64,000 bases of DNA from Brachyhypopomus gauderio (GCF_052324685.1 NC_135223.1:12589630-12653629); one strand, 5' to 3'. Counted from the first letter of the stretch, positions 26,588 through 39,088 are shown. Notes: a model not told the origin generated them from the sequence alone. A program made the numbers and translations.

Positions 26588-27326
26588 CCTCCCTCCTTCT
26601 TTTTCCTCTTCTCCTCCAGGGCACCATTGGATTTGAAGCTCAAATTGACAAGTGTCTGGAGCTGTCGGAGTACCTCTACAACAAGATCAAGGACAGAGAG
26701 GGCTATGAGATGGTTTTTGATGGAAAGGCAAGAGCTCAGATTTCACTGCTATGAATCTGTGTTGCTTTGTTTCCCTTATGTTTGGAAATGGATATGGCTT
26801 TAGGTCTTTATGTAAAACCATTTGACATGTTGTTCCTGATCGGGACTGTACTGTCCTTCCAATGACAGCGCAGGCAGTCAAGGCTAATCTAAATGTAAAT
26901 GACGCCTGTTTTCAGCCCCCTCGTGGATCCTGGCCTTTGTCCGATTTATGCCCTTTGTGTCAGAGCAGGACGAGATCAAAGAAAGACAGGACTTTTATTT
27001 TGACTCTTTATTTTTCCAGATGCCCTGAAAACCACATGAAGAGTTCAGTTGTTTTTTTCAGAGCTCAAAGACATTGTATAAATATGAATGCTCAGTCAGC
27101 TGTGAATCAGTAGCCATGTTAAATAATGGGGTTTTGTGTGCGTCTGTGTGTCTGTGCATATAGTCAGTCTAGTGTGTAATGTGTCTCTGCTATGGCATGA
27201 TGGGAGGGGCCTCTATTCTGCCGTCTGGAGACACAATAGAGCTGAGTGACTCTGATGGACTTCAGTGCCTCTCTATGAGCTACCTGCATTCAGGACCCAG
27301 ACACACACACACACATACCCACTCTC

Positions 27327-27394
<68 letters not shown>

Positions 27395-27430
27395 ACTCAC
27401 ACAAACACACACACACCTATATCCTCTCTC

Positions 27431-27525
<95 letters not shown>

Positions 27526-29727
27526 TATCCTCTCTCTTTCACACACACACACATACACACACACACGCACACACTCCCAGCAGCCAATTCCATTGTCTAG
27601 GCATGAATTTGCCTTTTGATTGAAAAAATTACATGGCGGCTTCCAAAACTGACAGGGACAATTATTCTCATTATGAGCCATCCAGTCAGTGCTGGGGCTA
27701 ATCACTCAGTCTGCGCTTTAATGTGTTCCCTGGCGAAGCCCCTCCCCCACCCGCCCGCTGTCTACGTTCACATCTGAGTGGGCTTCATGCTTAATGGAGT
27801 GATGGACGGACGTGCTTTGTGTGCCGAAATGATGAATTGTCTGATTGTCCTTGCAGCCTCAGCACACTAATGTGTGCTTCTGGTACCTTCCGCCGGGGCT
27901 GCGTCACCTGGACGATAAGGTGGAGAAGATGAAGCGTCTGCACAAGGTGGGTGGTGTAAAAAGACGGAGAAGCAGGAGTTTTGAAACGGGGAAAGACACA
28001 GCTCTTTGTCAAATGCTGTCACCGACTAGGTCCCCAGCACGCTTTAATTGAGGTTTTAATCAAAAACGTCTCAATGCTTGCCTAGCAGATGTGGTACAGT
28101 GGAAGAACTGTGTCTTTAATGGAAACCAGGAAAATTCTCAAGTCTCTTATTGAATTTGAAACATGAAATCTAGAAAACAAACAAGCAAAAAAAAAAACAA
28201 TTAAAACTCTCAGGCCACTGCATTAAGGAGGAGAGGAGGGGCCAAGACTGCAAGGGATTCCTTTCATTGGACAGCAGCTGTTTCTACGGCAGCCATTCAG
28301 CTTTGGCTCCCACCCACGGCAGGAGAATAACTCTAATCGGCAATTACAAAGAGCAGATGGCGTCAGTGTCAACCAGCCAAATATATGTCCCCACAATCTC
28401 TTCATCTCTCCTTTTGTCAAATGGCGTTCGTAACACATTGCTGTCACACTTTACCTGCGTGGAGGCTGCTGTGTGCATAAGGAACATAGCACACACCACA
28501 CATGCTCAGTCCAGCTGTCTGCATGGCTCCTCACGCTACAGCATTGCTGTGGTCGTCAGCCTCTGAAATGTATAATACACGACAGGACAGCTGGATGTTT
28601 TCCAGATTAGAGAGGCTTGGTTCTTAGAAGGGGGCGGGGGGCATTATGGGTATGGTTCAGCTTCTCGACGTTCGGCCCGGGCACATGGTGAGCCAGCTCC
28701 ATCTCCTCACTGTGGCTGGCAGGACAGGGAGATCCCTGTGGTCGGCCTGAGATGAGAGACGTGTTATTCACACCAGAGCATCTCTGTCCCTAGGAGCTGA
28801 TCTGTCTCTGCTGACAAGTCAGGGTTACATGTCTCAGTGCACATTGTGTGTCCACACTGGCCCACACTGTCTGATTCTGGAACTTGGCGCCAAGTCTCTC
28901 ACTCAGAGCGATCAAACTAAAGTTAAAGGACATTTCTGAAAGGGTTGATGAACCGAGGAGCACTGCCGGGAGGTTTCATCAGGACACCAAATGTGCTGAA
29001 CTTTAATGGCGGTAAACGGCTTTCAACATGTGTTTGTGGTACCGAGCCTGAGGAGTAATCATTTTGTCAGTACATAACAACAGGCTAGTAAATGGATACA
29101 CACCCAGGGAACATGTTGGAGAGGGCTTCCAGAGTGTGATATCTTCCCGAGTGTGAGTCTAGCATGATATAAAAGTCAGAAAGATAACATATTGTTGCTA
29201 TGGGGAGAAAACCTCATTCTTCCAGGACAACAGGTTTTTAGGAGGCACAGAAATTGTTTGTATTGGTCCCAGAGATTTCTAAATGCCAGAGTGCACTAAG
29301 AGGACAGTTTGTTTTTAGACCATCATAGCATCTGTCAGATGTGTCAGTTCTTACGAGAAGAAGAAAGTGTGTGAGACAGAGGCGCGTATGGATCAAATCA
29401 ACTTCACCATGATGTTTCTAGCCGGAGACGGACCATATGGGTGCGATTCTGCTTGGTTATGAGCTGCTTCTCTTGCATTCCGTCCCTGCTGGTCCATAAA
29501 CGATGCGGCCGGTCAGCCGTCCCTGTATCAGCTGTGTCTTGCCTTTCTTCCAGGTTGCCCCTACCATCAAGGCCAGAATGATGGAGTATGGAACTACCAT
29601 GGTAAGCTACCAGCCACAGGGAGACAAGGTCAATTTCTTCCGCATGGTCATCTCCAACCCGGCTGCCACCTTCGAGGACATTGACTTCCTCATTGAAGAG
29701 ATCGAGAGACTGGGTCAGGATCTGTAA
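16757..29727 (+). CDS. gad2: Glutamate decarboxylase 2 (GAD65), complete, 16 exons
   Basis: PLP-dependent enzyme that converts L-glutamate to GABA and CO2 at synaptic vesicle membranes. Exons: 16757-16829, 17151-17213, 17403-17546, 18080-18313, 18888-18978, 19694-19806, 21167-21282, 21784-21863, 21991-22045, 22374-22490, 24274-24338, 25032-25110, 25346-25495, 26620-26727, 27857-27946, 29554-29727. They join in frame to 583 residues (human GAD65 has 585). Cys29 and Cys45 match the palmitoylated cysteines of the human protein. Other landmarks are [52 protein letters not shown] (Asp362), the PLP lysine in NPHK (Lys394), the loop [20 protein letters not shown] and the C-terminus [11 protein letters not shown]. 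The N-terminal Cys-rich segment separates it from GAD1. The intron at 26728-27856 begins with GC. Confidence 0.97.
19988..20172. repeat. (GTGTGTGGGT)n-type degenerate repeat, G-rich
   Basis: GT repeats interrupted regularly by GGG, ending in a G9 run. It produces false Cys/Val/Gly frames. Confidence 0.9.
20402..20483. repeat. (GT)n microsatellite
   Basis: About 41 pure TG units within a GAD2 intron. Confidence 0.95.
21160..21174 (+). promoter_or_regulatory. CTCF-like motif over GAD2 exon 7 acceptor
   Basis: CCTCCAGGTGGCGCC closely fits the CTCF core of the CCACCAGGTGGCGCT type. It spans the splice acceptor (AG at 21165-21166) and the first codons, so splice-site and coding constraint could explain part of the match. 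Prediction only. Confidence 0.3.
22229..22320. repeat. (TCTA)n tetranucleotide repeat
   Basis: About 22 TCTA units in a GAD2 intron. It ends about 50 bp before the exon at 22374 and merges into the pyrimidine-rich tract of that acceptor. Confidence 0.95.
22491..24273 (+). other. GAD2 intron 10
   Basis: 1.8-kb intron between the exon ending in the HVD motif and the exon beginning GAWGGSLL. Only short GT-rich patches (23310-23395, 24090-24170, 24224-24245) and unique AT-rich sequence were seen. Confidence 0.7.
25032..25110 (+). CDS. gad2: GAD2 exon carrying the PLP-binding lysine
   Basis: Encodes [20 protein letters not shown] and LLVREE. Lys394 in NPHK forms the Schiff base with pyridoxal phosphate. 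The human counterpart, as I recall it, reads [16 protein letters not shown], so Ala replaces Gly three residues after the lysine. Confidence 0.93.
25545..25822. repeat. 16-bp minisatellite (CACCTGAGCCCCACCT unit)
   Basis: About 17 nearly perfect 16-bp copies starting 50 bp after the GAD2 exon that ends at 25495. Each unit on the minus strand contains CAGGTGAGG, a near-consensus 5' splice site. Confidence 0.93.
25855..26290. repeat. Two short degenerate tandem arrays
   Basis: 25855-25990 repeats a unit of about 28 bp with TGTTGGGGCAGATATGTTAG. 26095-26290 repeats a unit of about 25-29 bp with ACTGGTGTGGTGTTATCT. Both are in the same GAD2 intron. Confidence 0.8.
26357..26445. repeat. (GT)n microsatellite with G7 interruption
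   Basis: TG tract interrupted by a run of Gs at 26378-26384, in the GAD2 intron before exon 14. Confidence 0.95.
26524..26588. repeat. (CT)n microsatellite serving as a polypyrimidine tract
   Basis: Pure CT run leading into CCCTCCCTCCTTCTTTTTCC and the acceptor AG at 26618-26619 of GAD2 exon 14. Confidence 0.93.
26728..27856 (+). other. GAD2 intron with GC donor (GC-AG)
   Basis: The upstream exon ends GATGGAAAG and the intron begins GCAAGA. The acceptor is TTGCAG before CCTCAGCACACTAAT. Reading frame and protein match (MVFDGK then [10 protein letters not shown]) require this junction. The intron also holds a large CA/CT compound microsatellite at 27300-27566. Confidence 0.88.
27300..27566. 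repeat. Large compound (CA)n(CT)n microsatellite
   Basis: CA, then about 30 CT units, then about 45 CA units, then mixed CT/CA. It lies inside the GC-AG intron of GAD2. Confidence 0.95.
27947..29553 (+). other. GAD2 last intron
   Basis: 1.6-kb mostly unique sequence with no recognised exon or mobile element. Confidence 0.65.
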
Positions 29728-30300
29728 GACTCAAAGACATCACATTCTTATGTCCCTAGATGGATGAAATGTTTGTTGTGAATGTATGGTAATTTGTTTT
29801 TTTTCTCTCCTTCAGAGAATCTAATATAGGCAAATATGTTTTTGCTTTAAAAAAAAAAAAACACGACGTAAATATATTTAAGTATTGTAGCACTGTTGTG
29901 GACATCTTGGTCCAAGGCCCTGTAAAAGTGTTCATGTCTGCTCGTGTCTGTTAGCATAGCTGATGTAACTTTACATGTGTTTGGTGCGAGCGTGAAGAAT
30001 CATATTCTACAATACCGTGCAATAGGTCGTCCATTACGTTATATCTATTTGATTAGTCATTCTAAGTGCCAAACATTACAATATAGATATAAGAATGAAG
30101 GTGTTTTATTGATATAGTATAGCACTATGGCTGACCTCAGCTCTGAAAGCTGCCTTTACAATCACAGGCAGCATTCCAGTATTTTCATGTTTTGTATGGA
30201 TATGTAAAATGTGAAAATGCAAACTACACAGGGTACACAGTCTTCTTTAGCACTGTAGTGATTAATGCCTGCAAACACAATGTCTGCATGTTGGACTTTG

Positions 30301-30320
30301 TGGGGGGGGGGGGGGGGGGG
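30301..30320. repeat. Poly-G run
   Basis: An uninterrupted run of about 20 Gs, unusual in length, within the likely GAD2 3' flank. Can form G-quadruplex structures and is prone to sequencing length error. Confidence 0.9.
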
Positions 30321-30992
30321 ATAAAGGAAAAAGTAAGAAAACAGACGTGTGTATCTGGAGCACAGAATACGTATCCAGAACATACAGCAGGAAGGCTGTT
30401 TCTGGGCCAGGAAGCAAAGGCACTTTATTCACAGTGGACAACAGATGTGCTTTATCTAGAGCCCACAGTAAATCTGAAGGCATCTGGGAGTCTGTTCTGA
30501 GCTGTATCTAGAGCCGTAGAGCAGGCTTATTCTAGAGGCAGTAATGGAAGAGCGCCTATACCGCAGTGAGTAGAAAAAACATTCACAGATTCAGTTTTAA
30601 AAAGTTGGCAGATTCTGGCCCCACGGGGCCAAATTATTAACATTAAGAAGAAATCTCTGGATTTGCAAAATCTAACTCGGCATCCAGAGCACACAGTAGA
30701 GTTTGTGTCCAAAGCAAACAGCAGAGTAACTGTATGTAGAGCAAAGCACAGAGATTCTGTCGAACTAGAAGATCTAGCAGTATATTCATACACAAAACAT
30801 ACGCCGGCAGTTGAGTATTTCAGTCTCATTGCAGGAGTCTTCAAAACATCTGTTAAAGCTAACAGATAGCTAAACATCTGTTAAAGCTTACTTTTACTGA
30901 AATAATGCCACTGTACAGTTTAATTCTGGCAAGGAATTGAACTCTTAGTAATATAATTAAAATGTGGATAAACACGAACTGCATTTAGTCCC

Positions 30993-30998
30993 AATAAA
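30993..30998 (+). promoter_or_regulatory. Candidate GAD2 polyadenylation signal
   Basis: Canonical AATAAA 1.27 kb after the GAD2 stop, in AT-rich sequence. Other hexamers occur further downstream, so the used site cannot be decided from sequence. Confidence 0.3.
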
Positions 30999-31889
30999 AT
31001 ATTTTCATCTTTATTTCATCATTCCTATTTAAATACTCTTTTTATAGTTAAATGCGGTATATGATCAAGAATAAGCAGCTGTTTTGCCTTTAGGTGGTAG
31101 AAATGTGTCGTCTCTGGGTAGCGATGTTTGTCCCAGTAAAATCAAAAGTGTCTAATGACTTGATCTAGAGTGAAGACCAGCCTCTCCAGAAGAGAGAGGA
31201 ACTCATTCTGGAGCACTTAGTTCAGCAGTCATCATCTGTGATCTAGGCATTGGGGCCAGTGTTATTTAGAAATTCCAATGGAAAAAATGACACAATAAGG
31301 CTGTTCCTGATCATGATTTATAAATACTTTTAAGATATTCTTGAGTAAGTATATATCTATGTGAATACATTCATGTAATATATATATAAAAGAGTCTATT
31401 TGTGAAGTAAAGTATTATTTTCTCTATTCAAATAATACCACCTAATTGTAGTACTATGCTTATGTGAACTTGACTTGTGTATATGTTGATTTTGTTTACT
31501 TGAGATGATATTTATGTGAAGCACAAGGCTTTGAACTAAAAGCACACTGCATTTTGAGAGATATTGGCAAAATAATCTCTAGAAAAATATTTTGGATTCC
31601 TTTGACCGACATGAAATTCCAGTAATTATGGAAAACCATTTCTGAACCGAAGTCGGTTGTCTTTGTGTCCAAGTGATATACTTGACATCACGTGCCAATC
31701 TGTATTTCTGTGCATTTGTAACTGTATTGCCTTATTATTTGTTGCCAGTATTGTCTAGTTCTCCTCAAGAGGAGTTTGTGCACTTTAGATTCTGTGTAAG
31801 ATTACCTGTCTAATGGTTATTCCTAGTTCAGCTGTTTTCTGAAGATGTGGTTTGTCTGAATGTTGAACTGCTTTGGGCGTAATTTATGG

Positions 31890-31998
31890 CTGAACGTTCA
31901 GGTGTGATGTCTGAATGTTCAGGTGTGATGTCTGAACGCTCAGGTGTGATGTCTGAACGCTCAGGTGTGATGTCTGAACGCTCAGGTGTGATGTCTGA
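31890..31998. repeat. 21-bp tandem repeat, 5 copies
   Basis: Unit built on CTCAGGTGTGATGTCTGAAC, with a Ser-Gly-Val-Met-Ser-Glu-Arg frame on + that is open only because the unit is 21 bp. Ends at the word TGAACATGCTGCC. Confidence 0.9.
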
Positions 31999-34308
31999 AC
32001 ATGCTGCCATCCAGTTGCATTTGTACTTCCAGTATTCGCTAAACACGATGCCTCCTATACCCTTATCTTTACCAAAATGGGCAACGGATCTTTTCTTCCC
32101 CCTGATGTGAGTGTTCTGTCTGTCCATGTGCCGAAACCGGCAAGCTTACTGTGACACCCCAAACATGCCGCTGAGCTTATGAGAAGCGTTAGCAAACCTC
32201 CCTGCAGTGTGTGGTCACAGTGGTCACGGTGGTCACCGTGGTTATGGTGGTCACGGTGATCACCAGGGTCACAGGGCTTGCGGCATGTCCTCTCTTTCCT
32301 TGCTACTGCTACTGTTGCTGCTAGCGGGCCTGCTCTCTTTTGCATGTGCATGAACGCCTTTGCTTCTCCAGCTTGTGAACTACAATCCCAGATATCTAGT
32401 GTTGCTCTGTGTTAGCTTTAGTGACCAATGTATAGCTTAGCTTTAAATGTAGCGCTTTGATGCTAGCCGCATTGCTCTGTGTGGTTGCAACGCTTTCTGA
32501 ATATATAAATATATATCTGCTTAGCAAGCATGCTCTGTGTGGCTAGAAGTTGTCTGCTTCGCTGATCTAACCTATATCTATCTATCTTTCCGTCTCTTGC
32601 TTCTCTTGTTTGATGCAGCTATAATATTAGCGTGTGTAGTCTCCAGCATGCCTCTGTGTAAGAACCTTCGTAGTCCTAGACTCTCCCTCTGTTGCTCTCT
32701 TTCGGCCTTTCTCTCTATCTCTGTGTCTCTTTCTGAAGCTTTGCTCCTATTAGCAGCAGTTAAACCTTTAAGGACAGTGTGAGGTTCCTGTTTCATGGCC
32801 GCCCACCACGTTCAGAGAGCCTGGTAAACTACAGCTGTATGCTTCTCCTCATCTTATTGGACAGGGTTAATACCAAGGCCATTGCCTATTCTTTTATTCT
32901 TAGCTAAAATACTGGTTAGAAGTTGTACGTGTGTCTGTGAAACAGAATTCAGAGGACGTTTATAAGCTAGTGTTTCAGACTAATTTGGCGTGTCAGACAT
33001 CAGCCTGCAGTTTTCGCAACAATTGCTGTATGTGACCTTCCTGAGAAATCACAAATAAATATTCTTGCGAAACATGTTGCTCTGGTTTCCGTAAGCATCA
33101 TTGTAGTCAAGGACTATCTTACCCCCGTGTCCACATGGTCTCAATTTCAGAGCTCTGTACTGTCTCCTTTTTGAAACCAGTTGAAGGAATTGTAATGCTG
33201 AAAAACAAACAAAACTGACAATATCCAACTTAGAAACAACCGTACAAAAAAGAAAGAAAAATCAGCTAGAATTTGGCATTGCGGTCACTGTGTTTCAAGG
33301 AACCATCTTTTCTTGATCATAGTGTGTCATATCTGCTTTCTCCTTGGCATGTTTTATCCTCCATCCCAAAACAAAATGGGAGATTGTTTAAATCAAAATA
33401 AAATTAGGCTTCATGGTGTGTAAAGTTGTAGGAGGGAGGTTTCCCCATGGGCGCTGCTTCAGTAGATCTGGTGGAGCAGAACTGCCCTTGGAGAGGATCA
33501 CTCCTCCCAGACTCTCACACCCCCTACACTAAGCCTTATGTAGCTCTGACACACCAGCCCACAGGGTCCAGAGCCTGGGCCTGCTGTGGGGAACACACAC
33601 TCTCTCACCCCTTCAAAATAAAAGCTCAGTGAAGGATAAGTGCCAGCAGTCTGATGCTTTATTTCAGTCATTTCACCAGTAAGATAAAAGCACTTCATAT
33701 GCACTCACAGAAAAACACAGCTCTCATGTTTCATTACGCAGAGAAATTCATTGGAGTTTCTGGAAGTCAAATGGTTTTGAACAGCAGATTTGTTTTGTTT
33801 TTTTGGTTTTTTCTCTAAAACACTGCAATGCTGTTTGTTATGAATATCGTAAAATAGGAATCTGAGTTTCTTCCATCATTAATATAATTCATGCTTTGAA
33901 TGTGTGTGCTTGAACATTTTCACAGCAGTGTTGTCCAGCTCTCACTCAGCAGTTCATGGTGTGGACAAGTATTTACAAACACACGCTGTACATTCATGAA
34001 CCATCAGTGTGTTTCATTTGATTTACTAAAATGTTATATATGTGTGTAACTGATATATGTGGCTGCACTGTGAAGTGGACAGCCAGCCAGCAGTGGCCTT
34101 AATAAGAGAAGATAAATTCGACACCTGTGCCATTTTGCCAAGATGAATGATAACGTGGCAGTGGAAGTCTTTCTATAAACTAGACACAGTAATTTAAATT
34201 GCAACCATTACATGACCCGCTGGAGTGTGAAAGCTATGAAGTGGTGCAGACTGAGTAGCAGTGAATTAAACACTGATAATGTGTCCCACTGTAGGAAAAC
34301 TGACTTTC

Positions 34309-34323
34309 CCCAGCAGGGGGCAC
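34309..34323 (+). promoter_or_regulatory. Strong CTCF-like motif
   Basis: CCAGCAGGGGGCACT matches the vertebrate CTCF core very well. It lies between GAD2 and the divergently oriented downstream gene, outside any exon, so coding constraint cannot explain it. Function as a boundary is inferred. Confidence 0.55.
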
Positions 34324-36509
34324 TCTCTTCCCAGGATCGTGGAGGACCACCATGAAGTTTCTTTTGTCCCTGTTCAACAGAGGTTACCTCTGAAGTTTAA
34401 TGCTAATGTACAGAAGTAAATTATTATTTTAGCGAAACATGACTTACTCCTCGTTCACACTTTGGTTCTCCTTAGGCTGGTAATGTTTCAGCGTCCATGT
34501 GATGATGACAGTTTTACTAGAGGCTTTGCTCTCAGCTCGAGAAAATCAGTCCTTAATTCCCACAACACCACGAAGCACTTCCAGACACAGACATGACATT
34601 AGTCTCATCTCCTCAGCTCTGGTAGTGAGAGGTCATTGTGCAGTACGGTTTGGTAATGGTGACTGTGATCATGCCCTGACATGATGCTGAGGTGTTTTGT
34701 AAGTAATATTATTTAAGTGTTAGAAATATTGGAAGTATTAAAAATAACATCATTTTGGGTTGGATCAGTCCCTTGCATGATCTTTTAAGGGCTACATGCC
34801 ATGAGATGAATCATGGAAAACTTGTTGCTTGTGTAGTCCTGGCTCCACTGTAGTTACCTGCCTTACTTCAACCCACCCCATTCAACCCCCCAAAACAGCC
34901 ACAGTCAGTAGGTTTAATGTGTCCTAGCAACAGAAACACTACAGTGTAAATCACACATGCATGTTATCATCAAGTGATGATGAAAGAGGTCTCGGATTTG
35001 TAATGGAGTTGGAAGGAAACCCTGATCTCTGATTACGGGGGCAAACTGCTTCTGGAGGTTTCCATGAGGTGAAGGACCCAGTGGACCATGTCCAGTTACA
35101 AATTAACGAGCGTTGCATTGTGAAATAACTTAGATTAATGCTGATGCTGAAATACGCTGGAATGTCTAATAAGCAACCCCTCCATGCCTCAACAGCCTTA
35201 GGCCTCACCCCAAAGCGTTTGTTGTATTTGTTGGTTTGTTTGTTCCACCACATCTTTCTTCAATTCATCATCTCATTTTTAGTTCATTATGCTCTTAGAA
35301 TGATTAAATGATTACCAAAATGATTACACTTTACCTTTACCTGAAGTTTTGTGTCTTAATATACATAAAAATATTGTAATACTGTGCTGCTCCACCTTTT
35401 GGAGTGTATACAGCAGTCACCTTTCTCCTCATTCACTGACCTGCAGTTGACCAGATATCAGAGAGCAAGTGACAAACTAACCCAATATTACTTACAGAAA
35501 ACCGAAGTAGACGGTTGGTCTAGAGATGAAGCCATCTGCTGATGTTATCCAGTGGAGGAACGTTTGTATGTGGTACTGTTACGGAGTGCTTAGCTTTTGC
35601 CACAGGCAACCATGCAAACCAGATGTTTCAGTCAGCCTTTGTATGTCTCCCTTGTTTTAGAGTTCAGCACCATGAACCATTAATCTACTGCTATGTCATT
35701 CTCAGGGTGTTCAGAATCTTTGCATTGGCAGGTCTGTGTCTGTCTGAAAGAACAGCTCAGGTCAAAGGTTAAGCAGCAATACTGACCTGTGGGGCAAGTT
35801 AAAATCCCTCAAATGAGGCTTTGTTCTTTGAGCCTGTTAACATAATTGTCCTGATGGTGATGGTGGTCCAGTCCACTTCTTTAGCAGTCGAACCTAAATA
35901 TGAAGGATTCCTAAACGTTTTGGGTGGAACTACAGCAGGCTTTGTTTACACGGCAACGTCGACTCCTCCTCCGACAACTCTCGGCAACGTACACACGCCA
36001 ATTTGCATGAAGGCCATTTTGAAAATGTTTCATCTCACAGAGCTTGCTAGAGGACATAATTGGCGATCGGGTTTGATCTCTGAGGTCTGGAAGGCCACCG
36101 AAGGGACAGACGATTGCAGTCCACACTGCAAACCCTCCAGCAGGGCTGTGAGCTGTACAACAACTCAATTTTTCTAACCTGGGTTAAAGCCATATTAACA
36201 CACTGCTTTTAATTCCCTCTGAGAGAGATAAAACTGTGAAATCGTGAATACTGAATAACAGAAGGAAGATGTGTACCTGTTTTTAATAGCAGCTAAAACA
36301 ACTATTGATGTCATTCAGTCAAAACAAGCAGATTGCTGGCAGTTGGTTGGTTCAATGTGGTGTGTCATGTGTGACATGTGGTGCGCTGCCCAGTGGCAAC
36401 GGTTCTGTTTTTTCTAAGTCAGTCATTTATGCTGTTTAAAACTACCTTTTGATAACACCGTTCTGAACGTGTGTGTCTACGTGGATGTGTGTGATTGAGT
36501 GCATGCATG

Positions 36510-37910
36510 AGTTCATGGACTACTGACAGTGATCATGACAGTGTTCATACACTACTGACACTGTTCATGATAGTGTTCATTCATTACTAACAGTGTTCAT
36601 GACTGTTCATACATTACTGACAATGTTCATGACAGTGTTCATGCACTACTGACAGTGTTCCTACACTACCGGCTGTTCATACACTACTGACAGTGATCAT
36701 GACAGTGTTCATTCATTACTAACAGTGTTCATGACTGTTCATACATTACTGACAGTGTTCATGACAGTGTTCATGCACTACTGACAGTGTTCCTACACTA
36801 CTGGCTGTTCATGCACTACTGACAGTGTTCCTGCACTACTGGCTGTTCATACACTACTGACAGTGATCATGACAGTGTCCATACACTACTGACACTGTTC
36901 ATGACAGTGTTCTTTCATTACTGACAGTGTTCATGACTGTTCATACATTGCTGACAGTGTTCCTGACAGTGTTAATGCACTACTGACAGTGTTCATGACA
37001 GTGCCCATACACTACTGACAGTGTTCATGACGGATACACAACTAACAGTGTTCCTACACTACTGACTGTTCATACACTACTGACAGTGTTCCTACACTAC
37101 TGACTGTTCATACACTACTGACAGTGTTCCTACACTACTGACTGTTCATACACTACTGATAGTGTTCCTACACTACTGACTGTTCACACTACTGACCTTG
37201 CCCATACACTACTGACAGTGTTCATACACTACTGACAGTGTTCATACACTACTGACAGTGTTCATACATTACTGATAGTGTTCCTACACTGCTGACTGTT
37301 CATACACTACTGACAATGTTCATACACTACTGACAGTGCCCATAAACTACTGACAGTGTTCATACACTATTGACAGTGTTCATGACGTTGCTCATACACA
37401 ACTTAGTGTTCCTACACTACTGACTGTTCATACACTACTGAGAGTGTTCGTACACTATTGACAGTGTTCATACACTACTGATAGTGTTCATACACTACTG
37501 ACAGTGTTCATACATTACTGATAGTGTTCCTACACTGCTGACTGTTCATACACTACTGACAATGTTCATACACTACTGACAGTGCCCATAAACTACTGAC
37601 AGTGTTCATACACTATTGACAGTGTTCATGACGTTGCTCATACACAACTTAGTGTTCCTACACTACTGACTGTTCATACACTACCGAGAGTGTTCGTACA
37701 CTATTGACAGTGTTCCTACACTACTGACTGTTCATACACTGCTGACAGTGTTCCTACACTACTGACTGTTCATACACTGCTGACACTGTTCATACACTGC
37801 TGACAGTGTTCATACACTACTGACAGTGTTCATACACTGCTGACAGTGTTCATACACTACTCACAGTGTTCATACACTACTCACAGTGTTCATACACTAT
37901 TGACAGTGGA
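36510..37910. repeat. 1.4-kb degenerate tandem array (CATACACTACTGACAGTGTT unit)
   Basis: Dozens of copies of a 20-bp unit mixed with shorter CTGTTCATACACTACTGA and longer TCATGACAGTGTTCAT variants. Two blocks (about 37250-37450 and 37500-37690) repeat the same order of variants, so higher-order duplication has occurred. No spacers of CRISPR type. Confidence 0.92.
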
Positions 37911-38036
37911 TTTCTCTTTGTGCACAATGACCTGCTGGTGCTTTTCATTATAGATCTGTAAAAAAGAGTAAGTATAGATGGAGATATGGATGGATATCAG
38001 GAGAGAGAGAGGGAGGGAGGGGGAGAATGAGAGATG

Positions 38037-38068
38037 AGGAGGAGGAGGAGGAGGAGGAGGAGGAGGAG
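38037..38068. repeat. (GGA)n trinucleotide repeat
   Basis: About ten GGA units within a purine-rich stretch (37998-38080). Confidence 0.9.
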
Positions 38069-39085
38069 GGAGGATTGGGAGAATAAGAACATTCTGCTAT
38101 AATGAGGGAGTGGTGTTGCAGTTCTGTGTGTGCTCCATTTGTTTTCCTTGTCCTGTTGCTGTGATCAGCTGAGTTATCATTTACGTTAGTGAGCATGAGT
38201 GGGACTGAGGTTCTGGAAATCAGCCAACTAAAGGATTTATGCTTCATCAGTGGTTAACCAGTGTTGTCTACCAGATTACTCTGCTGCCTGTCAAGCAATC
38301 AGAACGCACTAAGAAAAAGTATCGACAGGACTTATTATTACACAGACAGCCATTTCTCATTCATGTTTCCAATCAATTGAACATATTTTTTTAATGAAAA
38401 TTGCTTTAGCAGTTAAAAGTTGGTCGTCTATGTTTGTAATGTTTTTAGCAGTTAAATGTTGATCATCTAAGTTTATAATCTTTTTAAGAACCAACAATTT
38501 TCATCTCCATTGCCTATATTAGCAAACGTTTTTAAACGCTAAAGCAATTTTTAAAATCACTTCATTGGAATCATAGCCATAATAATTCTGTTAATAATTA
38601 GGTCGACTTTAGTGCTTGAGTTATTTTAGTTTATTATTGGTTCCACCAGAGTGAACAGGTTCTCCCCTGCTGAGGCCCACAGGAGACCCACACAGAGATA
38701 AGCAGCACTACCATCAGCATCTGTCAGCCAAAGGGCCTGACTCGTTTGGTCCAGTGTGAGCTCATGAACAACACAGGGAATCTAAGTCTAGATTTCTATC
38801 ATTACAGATGCCATGTAACAGTAATCATATTTCTGGAATTTCCAGAATAACACTTTATCTGTTTTTATAGAGATGTTGAAATTTGATAATGATGAGGAAT
38901 TCCTATGACTGTTTTCATCTTCTCCCTTCAGTCTGCTGTCTCTCCCTCAGCTCTTTTCTCTTTTTCTTTCTTTCTTTCATTCTTTTCCTCCCTCTTTCTT
39001 CATCTGGATACACTGTGCTGATCACATTTGCTATTCACTATGACACATGTGGAACTGCACACACTCCACACCTGCTTTTAATTAC

Positions 39086-39088
<3 letters not shown>

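Noticed and set aside
35911..36168. CpG-containing block with open frames on both strands, suspected transposon or gene fragment
   Set aside because: No termini, duplication or recognisable protein could be found.
36510..37910. CRISPR-like direct repeats
   Set aside because: The repeats abut each other and no spacers of regular length exist. This is an ordinary minisatellite.
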